From assembly GCA_033977485.1 (NCBI GenBank), contig CM066984.1:31663501-31727500 (forward strand): a stretch of DNA of 64,000 nucleotides, written 5' to 3'. Under the pieces are notes generated by a model, which saw only the letters and a list, made by a program, of their open reading frames with translations, was not told the origin of the DNA and did no database searches. Both the position numbers and the translations under genes were made by a program. Of the stretch, positions 57,272-64,000 are shown piece by piece. The stretch's first letter is position 1, and every line of letters starts with the position of its first letter. Source of the DNA: Hydrangea macrophylla (taxonomy: Eukaryota > Streptophyta > Magnoliopsida > Cornales > Hydrangeaceae).

Positions 57272-59315
57272 TATAATACTCGGACCCGAAAAATAGAACT
57301 AATTTCTATTTTGCATGCATTAATTGGTATAATTAATTGCATGTGATGATTTGGGTAAGTTCCAGTTACCCTAGTGTGATAAGTGCTTGATAAAGGGCAC
57401 AGTTGGGCAGATGTGAAACAGGACCCATGGGAGGCCCAGATTGGATAAATTACATTTAGTTGCATTCGTGTGATTAAATGGTAGACATGTAAATATAAAT
57501 GTGTACATTATAATACATGTTGATGCCATATAATTATTTAATTGATAAAATGTTGGGTGCTTTGATATTCTATTATTGTTCATGACTATTTATGGGACCA
57601 GTTTGGGTATCCTTATGAGAGTGTAAATGGGACTCGTGGCATAATTGGTAGGCTAATTAGTGCCTTTATATGATATTTGTGACCGCATTTGGGACCCATA
57701 CGTGATATAGATATAGACCCAATTAATATTGGGATAGTAATATAATTAGTTTGGGTGTTATAATAAAAACTTAAGAAGATTGGGGGGTGTAATGAAAATA
57801 GATCTAAGGTGGAGAATTTTCTAAGGAAAATTCTATTTTGTCTCAAAAAAAAAAAGAGAAAAAAACATGTGTGTGGTAAGTGTAAGAAGGCGGCAGCGGC
57901 GACAATTTGCATGTAGATGTATTAGTTGATCAAAAGAGAAAGTAAGGAAAGGAAAAAAAAAAAAAAAAAGAAAACAGAGAAGAGAACAATGGGTAAGAAA
58001 GAAAAGAAAGAAGTGAGGGTTTCACCTTCCCAATACCATAGCTTTGCTTATGTTGCCCAAATTGCAATACGAAGCCATATTCGGACTTGTGGAGATAAGG
58101 CCTACAAATAGAAAAAAAGAACAGTCCAGTGCACGGGACTCAAATGTCCTTTAATTTGAGTTTAATCGATAGATTTTTCATGACCCAAATAGATTGGTAA
58201 CATTTAGTTTACCAAAATTGTGTAGGATTAAATACAGGTTCATATTTGGGCTGGATCTAAGAAAATTTGGATTTCTAGGCTTATTTGATTATTCATAGAG
58301 GTGAGTGTCCTAATCACAAAATTGGGTGTTTAATGTTGTTTATGTGATATTGGTAGTTTTAAAATGCTTAATTCTTGAAATACTATAAAAGGATGTGTTA
58401 ATCTAGAATCTACATGTCAAAAAATGTTGATATTGCAATGTTGATATGTGAACATGCTAATGTGCTTATTTGGGTCAAAGGGTGTCAAGTGATAATCACC
58501 ATTATTTAGCCCGTATATAAGGGACGTTGAATTCCTCAGAGAAAAGGGGACGGTGGTGACGACCACAACGAATTGACTGCGGTCACATGAGAGTGTGTGA
58601 TATCACTTTTAAAGTGATGACAAAGTGAGAAAGGCCCAAAATCAGGGGTCCAGAATGATGGTGATTAGTTACTTGACATGCCGGCGACTAATTTTATTGT
58701 TGTGAATGATTAAATATTACGTATGCTGCATTTTCACATTCTGATAGTATGATTAGAATGTTCACTAAGTGAAAGCTTAAATAAAACTTTGTTTTCTGTT
58801 GTGGTTATTGAATAACCACTACAGGTGCAGACCAAGAAGAGGAGAGGAGTGATCAAGACAACGGGGTTGGGTTTGTTAAGATGTGCTTTGTAATGATCAT
58901 TTGTTTAAAATTTCTAGTTAGAGATATTGTGAGAGTTGTGGTATAATGATTATAGTTTTATGTATAAAAATATATTATAAGTTATGTTTTAACTTTATTA
59001 TATTAGAATGAATCTATATATTTTAGTTGGGCTTATTTTGGAATATTTAAAGAAATAAGTGCAGCATGGGTTAAAATACTTTAGTTTATGAAAATAGGGT
59101 GAATGGTGCTGTAATAGGGGAAACTCTACCCAAGTACCATTCGACAGTTTTAAAACTTTATTTTGTTTTTACTATTATGTTTGATAAAAGGATATTTTTA
59201 CTCCTGGTATTTCAGTCAAAATGCTAATTTTTAGAACGTTAAAAAAAAGATTGTTTGGTTCTTGTTGGCTTAGTTACACATGTCCTAGCCTGTTAGTGCC
59301 AGTTGGGGTATGACA
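57272..59315 (+). repeat. 3' LTR of Tekay-4 (2044 bp)
   Basis: Uninterrupted copy of the LTR that Tekay-5 entered. It contains a perfect 9-bp-arm hairpin GTGGTTATTGAATAACCAC at 58801-58819 and the donor-like GTGAGT at 58301. Confidence 0.9.
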
Positions 59316-60630
59316 TTTTCTGAGTCTGAGGATTGTGATTTGCTACTTCTATGTTATCTTGTCCTGGCTGCTCATCGAAATCTGATAAATCATCACCCAC
59401 CTCTGTTGCTGCTACTTTTCCCTTTTCATTACCCTGACTTCCAGGATTTACTTCAACTTTCTATACCCACTGATTAGACCTGTCTTCGAATCTTCTAACT
59501 AGTGGTTGTTTCTTCTTCTGGGCAGTCTTCTTGCACAGCACATGCCTCTTTTGGGTTCAGGTCAACAAAGGTGGGACATGGTGTTGAGGAAATTTAGGAT
59601 GCTGAATGTACATCCACCGTCCATCTTGTGGTATAGGAGGAAGTGCCATTCTTTGTTTGGTATTTGAATAAGGTGCTGTTGCTGCTGCTGATCTTCTCTT
59701 CTGACCCTGGTTGACTAGACCCTTGGATTTGTTCTATTTGTCGAACATCCTGGCACGATCAGGCCTATTATATTTGTCCTCGTGTAACATTTTTTTCCCT
59801 TTTTTAGACTTACTATTTTTCATTGTAACTTGAAATCCTCCAGGTAGTTGGACCACCTTACCCTGCTTGCTCTCTTCCCTAGACATTCTTTCATCATCCT
59901 CAAAATCATGGTTTTGGTTTCGGAGTGGTACCGCCAAAACTTCTGCGCAGCTAATGCAGAGAACTGGTTATTCACTCGCTTCTGCTAATTCGTGTAATGA
60001 CTGTCTTGAGCTCACATACGAATCATAGGGATTGGTAGCATAGTAATAAACCCCTACTCTGGTCTCAAACAATGGTACCTCTAGATTCAAACCCTTGGGC
60101 TTGGAAACTGTACTTTTCATTTATCGACCATTGGAGGAAGAAGCATGAACATATGATTTTGATCTGGTTGGCTTTGTCATGTTAGTGAAATCTACTGTAA
60201 CCATATTGACATGTGCCTTAGCAACGAACGGATTTTTGTCAACCTGTTGAGCAGGCTAATCAACAGGAAATTTTACAGTTCCATTTTTAATCCAATTTTG
60301 AATGGATTCCCGAAAAGTTGTACAACAATTTGTGCTATGAGTCCATTTATCGTGCCATTTGCAATAGGCTTTACCCTTGCTTTCTTCATTTTATGGCAGG
60401 CTATGTGTCAATTTAATTTTCTTTTCTTTAACTGACCAGTCAAAGATCAAATCAGCTCTGGTGATATCAAAGCCATACTTCTTGCCAGGCTTATCAGTCT
60501 GGTTAGTTGAATTCTTTCCTTGAACCTGGGGAGGCTTACGTAGGGCATTGCATATAAATGGCTTTTTGGCCATTATTTCGACTGCAGCACATTCATATTC
60601 ATTCTCATTATCTTCATCAACCTAGTAATC
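59316..60630 (-). pseudogene. Tat gag, C-terminal part (basal layer)
   Basis: On the minus strand from 60630: DEDNENEYECAAVEIMAKKPF, then KKYGFDITRADLIFDWSVKEKKIKL (the FD-S-AD-IFD motif of Tat/Ogre-type Gag). Next is a frame-shifted KWH...THSTNNC-like segment, readable near 60360 and 60320 as a short-spaced His/Cys region, then FRESIQNWIKNGT-like text. A Lys-rich piece at 59937-59734 (SKKGKKMLHEDKYNRPDRARMFDK) and Glu/Asp-rich text lead toward protease. Several frameshifts and stops. Tekay-4 cuts it at 59316 and Tekay-3 at 60630; the gag start and 5' LTR lie beyond the window. Confidence 0.8.
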
Positions 60631-60701
60631 TGTAATACCCTGTATTTCAGATATATATAGATCCCTAGTACTTTTCTTAGCCTTTGGTGAGGTTGTGTGT
60701 T

Positions 60702-60817
60702 CAATCGATTGACCTTATCTCAATCGATTGACATGTCAATCGATTGGATGTTTTACCAATCGATTGGTATCCTGCCGACCTAACACCAATCGATTGACAC
60801 CTGGTATCAATCGATTG
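60702..60817. repeat. CAATCGATTG palindrome cluster upstream of Tekay-3 TATA box
   Basis: Six exact copies of CAATCGATTG, starting at 60702, 60721, 60737, 60757, 60787 and 60808, end about 60 bp before the TATA box. Confidence 0.93.
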
Positions 60818-60876
60818 GAAGTAGCTGGAGTTGGCCACCTCGTTGATTTTGTGTGGTTGTGATTGTTTCCCTCCCC

Positions 60877-60884
60877 TATATATA
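60877..60884 (+). promoter_or_regulatory. TATA box of Tekay-3 LTR
   Basis: TATATATA within CCCCTATATATACCCC, a TATA box in a C-rich frame, is followed by GA-rich leader at 60930-61100. Confidence 0.65.
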
Positions 60885-61110
60885 CCCCTCCCCTTATACA
60901 TATATATGTTTGCTTGTGTGTGTGTTTTGGGAGAGAGAGAGATATATATACTCTTATATATACACACATATATATATTATATATATATATACACACACAC
61001 TCTCGGGTGGAGAGAAGGATAAGAAGAAGAAGAAGAGGAGGACAGAGAGAGAACAGAGACGGACAGAGGAAGAGAGAGCAGAGAAGAGAGAGAGAGGAAA
61101 GAGAACCACC

Positions 61111-61164
61111 ATGGCCGCCGCCGCGGAGCTCGGGACGCCGTCAACGGACCACCGGGAGAGGTGA
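61111..61164 (+). other. Short ORF in Tekay-3 LTR leader, ends inside a splice donor consensus
   Basis: ATG 61111 is in an excellent plant/Kozak context (ACCATGGCC) and encodes 17 residues (MAAAAELGTPSTDHRER), GC-rich unlike its surroundings. The TGA at 61162-61164 is formed by the donor-like AG/GTGAGT, so splicing there would remove the stop. Could be an upstream ORF or a chance ORF. Confidence 0.4.
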
Positions 61165-61178
61165 GTTTATTAACTCAC
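61161..61178 (+). promoter_or_regulatory. Splice-donor-like inverted repeat in Tekay-3 LTR
   Basis: GTGAGTTTATTAACTCAC has 7-bp arms and a 4-base loop; preceded by GAGAG it is a perfect AG/GTGAGT donor consensus. Related sites occur in the other LTRs. Confidence 0.5.
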
Positions 61179-61291
61179 TCAAAGAGGTTTGTTTTGTGAT
61201 GTTTATGTGTGTATAATAACGTGCATGAAGAGGAAAGAGGACCCCAACGTTTTTATAATAAACCAGCAGTTTTGAAGAAGAAGACAGAGTC

Positions 61292-61434
61292 CAATCGATT
61301 GACATCAGTTCAATCGATTGACATTATTCCAATCGATTGACATTATTCCAATCGATTGACATCAGTTCAATCGATTGACATGTTCCCAATCGATTGACAT
61401 AAGTCCAATCGATTGACATAAGTCCAATCGATTG
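61292..61434. repeat. 19-bp-period array of CAATCGATTG palindromes (8 units)
   Basis: Exact CAATCGATTG starts at 61292, 61311, 61330, 61349, 61368, 61387, 61406 and 61425, with constant 19-bp spacing. The 9-base spacers all begin ACAT and vary after that (ACATCAGTT, ACATTATTC, ACATGTTCC, ACATAAGTC). Confidence 0.97.
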
Positions 61435-61940
61435 AGTAAGAGCAGAATGTTGTTTATCTATTATTATATGTTATGAGCTGATTGTCATGTACCCAAGCTG
61501 TTAATGGTTGTACCACACGTGATATTGAATATGTGCTTAGTCAACATGACACTACGCTAGCCTTATATGATGTTTATGTTAATGTTACAAGATGAACTGT
61601 TTATTGTTAACTGTCGATATGAGATGAATTGTTTAACTGTCATATGTTATTGTCAAACTGAATAGTAGAACGGAATACAACTGCATGTTAATAATCAATA
61701 AGCAGTAGATATGATTAATACAGAGCATGTGGCATTTCCTGTACTTAGTATATGAGCATTTCACAACATGTGTCAGCATGCATGGGATAGTGATGTGAAG
61801 AGGCAAGAGAAGCTGATGAGAAATGGGACATGTGACTTATGTGGAATATGAGATATGTGTACTTTGGATCCATGGGATCAACGGCTGACGAGTCGGGTGG
61901 ACGTGGGACGGTTAGAGTTCCTAGTACGCCTCTCGCTGTT

Positions 61941-62128
61941 GAAGACGTCCAGTGATGCGTATGCACTGTTAAAGACGTCCAGTGTACCGTTGACGATTAC
62001 GTCCGGCTAGTGCCCTAATGTATTTTCACCGTGTAGACGACCAGTGAGAATATACACAGCGTAGAAGACGTCCGTTGTGCCGCTTCCATCGTTTACAGAT
62101 AGGTGGTACCGTGTAGACGACCGGTAAC
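61941..62128 (+). repeat. Degenerate GACGTCCAGTG / GTGTAGACGACC repeats in Tekay-3 LTR
   Basis: AAGACGTCCAGTG occurs at 61943 and 61973 (30-bp spacing), with variants near 62000 and 62068 and a related GTGTAGACGACCRGT unit at about 62033 and 62111. Confidence 0.7.
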
Positions 62129-63002
62129 CCTATCAAGGGATTGTAGGACCTACTGCCTAGTCGGGTGATTCCGACTGGTATTATGGTATCTATGTATGGA
62201 TACGGATTTGGATTATGGTATCAACGTACAGATACAGAGATGGATATGGATATGAATATGAGAATGGCTAGTAAGAAGATGGTTCAGTCGTGGATTCAGC
62301 GTCCCGACGTAAAGGTATATGCATGGGATGGATGCATGGGTTACATGCATGGATTTGATGAATATGTGATAAGATATTATACCATGATCCTTGTCTTTGT
62401 CATTACCATGCTTCCTGTTATTCCTGTTACCTTTGATTAATGCATAGTTTAATGAGACCTTTGCTATGTCCGTGAGAGACGTCATTGTTAAGAGATTAAC
62501 CGCATTTTAAGATGCTGAACAATAGCGGTGAGGAGTGTTGTTTAATGTACTCACTCAGCTTTGTATTCAAAGCTGATGGCGTTTATGCCCTGGACATTCC
62601 AATGTCTAGGGATTTGTAGGTCTTGAGGACTGAAGACTGATAGTTCTGCCAGACTTGGAGCTGAAGGCTGGAAGACGAAGATGTGCTGCTTTATATAGTT
62701 AGTTTGTATATCTGTTGTTGTTATTGTTATAGGCCTGAGACTATAAGCCAGCTGTTGTAATAGTTTTAGTAGACTTTTATAATTGGTACTTGGGCATCTG
62801 TTGCTTCCATACCTTTTATAGTTTCCGCTGTAGCCTCTGATTAATGTTAATAAGATATGTTCTATGAATAGCATCCTCCCTATCGTGGCGTTTATTGGTT
62901 TGAGTAGATGACAATGCGGTTATTCACCCGTCACTCCCTATGGACCCATAAAGGAAATTTATTTTTCTCTATTTATGCTGCTCCGGGGCGTGACAGGATT
63001 TT

Positions 63003-63021
63003 TGGTATCAGAGCCTAGGTT
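63003..63021 (+). other. Primer binding site, tRNA-iMet type (Tekay-3)
   Basis: TGGTATCAGAGCCTAGGTT matches the initiator tRNA-Met complement with one inserted T, seven bases after the LTR. A non-coding leader extends to 63729. Confidence 0.9.
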
Positions 63022-63729
63022 TCAGTTGTTAACCGCTTGTCTTTTGTGATTAGAACCTGAGTCCTAAGTTAATATCGGTAGCATGAGGATTAGTTGAGAT
63101 GAGATAGAACTGGAATCTTGTCATGTAGACGAGAAGCTTAAAGAATCCATCTGAGAATGTTTCGTTAGCAGGTAGTAACTGTTAGAGCCGATAAGAATCG
63201 TTAGAACTGTTGATAGCTGAGTTCACGAAGAACAGGCATCGAGAGTTAGTTGTGGTGGTGGAGATCCTAAATATAGAACCGTTGGATTTTAGACGCTGAC
63301 AAATCCCGAAGCAATCTCGGAGCAGTCGGTATGATCTAGAAATAGAAAGAGGTTAAGGATAAGATTATCCTGTTACCTTAAGCCACATGTTAGTTGAGTG
63401 TTCTCACATTTTAGTTGAACAATACTCATAGCTTGGAACCTGAGAATGGAAATAGAATGTTTAGATTTGACGTTGCGTGTAGAACCTATAGTTTCGTAAT
63501 CCGTGTCTTGAGCATAGATATATTGGAGTACACTTGGTAGATAGACTGACCTTGTGGTTATTATTATTTATGTGAGGTATCCGTATTGCTTAATGTGATC
63601 GTATTATATAGTGGTACTATATATTGGTTACCACATGTTTTGTTCTTGCTTGAGTTGTAAGATAGAATGTGTTTGACCGAATAGATTTTTCATTATAGGT
63701 AGCAACATCGAACACTACCAGTACTCGTT

Positions 63730-64000
63730 ATGGTTAGGACGACTCAAGGAAACCCGGGCCAGCTGAATGGAGTAGCTAGTGTAGTACCTCCTGAGATAGA
63801 TCCAACAAGAATGATTGGAGTTTTCATTCGTCGCATGGAACAAGTTATCAATCGTGCGGATCACGTCATCGGCAATGAAGCACCAGTACGTCGGACAAGA
63901 GTCAAGCTGCTAAAGGAATTTCGTGCTCTTCAACCAAGAACCTTTACCGGATTAACGGGAGCATGGCAAGCTGAGCAATGGATTCGCCAGATAGAACTGA
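63730..64000 (+). CDS. Tekay-3 Gag, N-terminal part (cut by window end)
   Basis: ATG 63730 opens a frame that is still open after 90 codons at the window edge. It reads MVRTTQGNPGQLNGVASVV, IDPTRMIGVFIRRMEQVINR, then VKLLKEFRALQPRTFTGLTG and AWQAEQWIRQIEL, which is the start of the Tekay/Del capsid domain (family text of the type F-G-DP-A-WI-IE). Its first 40 residues parallel the Tekay-1 gag start (VDPTGLVES...), supporting the start codon. The stop lies outside the window, so integrity is unknown. Confidence 0.88.
   Translation, partial: MVRTTQGNPGQLNGVASVVPPEIDPTRMIGVFIRRMEQVINRADHVIGNEAPVRRTRVKLLKEFRALQPRTFTGLTGAWQAEQWIRQIEL

Larger units (their letters stand above)
40488..59315 (+). mobile_element. 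Tekay-4: old Ty3/gypsy element, carries Tekay-5 in its 5' LTR
   Basis: The 5' LTR (40488-40716, resuming at 50195 and ending at 53369) and the 3' LTR (57272-59315) match over most of their length, starting TGTAATACCCG or TATAATACTCG and ending GGGGTRTGACA. The flanks are TTTTT and TTTTC, an imperfect duplication. Strand is set by a polypurine tract before 57272 and a tRNA-Met-like primer site after 53369. The interior (53370-57271) is so mutated that only traces of RT and integrase can be read. LTR ends suggest the Tekay/Del group. Confidence 0.87.
60631..62995 (+). repeat. 5' LTR of Tekay-3 (2365 bp)
   Basis: It starts TGTAATACCCTG and ends CTCCGGGGCGTGACA, closely similar to the ends of Tekay-1 and Tekay-2 LTRs. 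In order: palindrome cluster, TATA box, GA-rich leader, short ORF with splice-donor-like end, 19-bp palindrome array, GACGTCCAGTG repeats, stem-loop 62556-62575. The end is fixed by the primer site at 63003. Confidence 0.9.
60631..64000 (+). mobile_element. Tekay-3: Tekay/Del chromovirus, 5' end, runs off the window
   Basis: A complete 5' LTR, tRNA-Met primer site, 730-bp leader and an open gag start are present. It inserted in Tat gag; the five bases before it (TAATC, 60626-60630) would be the left target duplication. LTR architecture is shared with Tekay-2. The only coding visible is intact, so the copy may be well preserved beyond the window. Confidence 0.9.

Noticed and set aside
40483..59320. 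Exact target duplication for Tekay-4.
   Set aside because: The flanks are TTTTT and TTTTC in a T-run; only four bases match unambiguously, so it is recorded as imperfect rather than exact.
61292..61434. CRISPR-like array (regular short palindromic repeats with variable spacers).
   Set aside because: Repeats are 10 bp and spacers 9 bp, spacers are partly conserved, and the context is a plant LTR with no cas genes.
62165..62440. 91-codon open stretch rich in Met/Asp/Gly in the Tekay-3 LTR.
   Set aside because: It comes from a degenerate GGTATGGAT-type repeat in LTR sequence; no homology or conserved start is visible.
1..64000. Endogenous pararetrovirus or other viral insertion.
   Set aside because: All RT-containing units have LTRs, tRNA primer sites and an integrase, or fit Ty3/gypsy fragments; no movement-protein or coat-protein signature was seen.
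1..64000. tRNA or rRNA genes.
   Set aside because: The only tRNA-like matches are 12-19 base primer binding sites complementary to tRNA 3' ends.

Overview
The window is plant nuclear DNA, probably from a flowering plant with a repeat-rich genome. I see no ordinary host gene, tRNA or rRNA. Nearly every base belongs to nested Ty3/gypsy LTR retrotransposons of three lineages: Tekay/Del-type chromoviruses (chromodomain at the integrase C-terminus, tRNA-Met primer site), Athila (primer site TGGCGCCGTTGCC, single gag-pol frame) and Tat (second, archaeal-type RNase H). Lineage names rest on recognised protein motifs; no database search was made, and the species cannot be named.

Layer 0 is an old Tat element on the minus strand. 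Five insertions split it into pieces that read, right to left: gag (59316-60630), protease and pre-RT (39133-40487), reverse transcriptase (35327-35990), then RNase H, second RNase H and integrase (10332-8219).

Into it went: Tekay-1 (1-8218, plus; 5' LTR cut by the window edge); Athila-1 (10333-35326, plus; 5-bp target duplication ATGAC); solo LTR A (35994-39132); Tekay-4 (40488-59315, plus, badly decayed inside); and Tekay-3 (60631 to window end, plus; 5' LTR, primer site and start of gag). Athila-1 was itself hit by Tekay-2 (11995-21188, minus), which holds solo LTR B (16908-19842, duplication AAGTG) and abuts Athila-2 (21189 to about 29477, plus). Tekay-4's 5' LTR holds Tekay-5 (40717-50189, minus, duplication TAAAT), the youngest and best-preserved element.

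Tekay-5 has two near-identical LTRs and a gag-pol frame broken by only one TAG codon and a 94-nt segment. That segment has GT...AG ends and is T-rich, and its removal restores the reverse transcriptase frame exactly; it is the best candidate here for an undescribed feature (a spliceosomal intron controlling Gag versus Gag-Pol output). Athila-2 keeps a long gag-pol frame with three stop codons and a post-pol open frame that may also be spliced.

At the regulatory level, the LTRs of Tekay-2, Tekay-3 and Athila-2 each have clusters of short palindromes with a CGAT core on both sides of a TATA-box promoter. In Tekay-3 one cluster is an exact 19-bp-period array of eight units. Several LTRs also share a GTGAGT splice-donor-like site inside a small inverted repeat and a structurally conserved stem-loop. 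These patterns recur across separate elements and are not explained by gag-pol coding.
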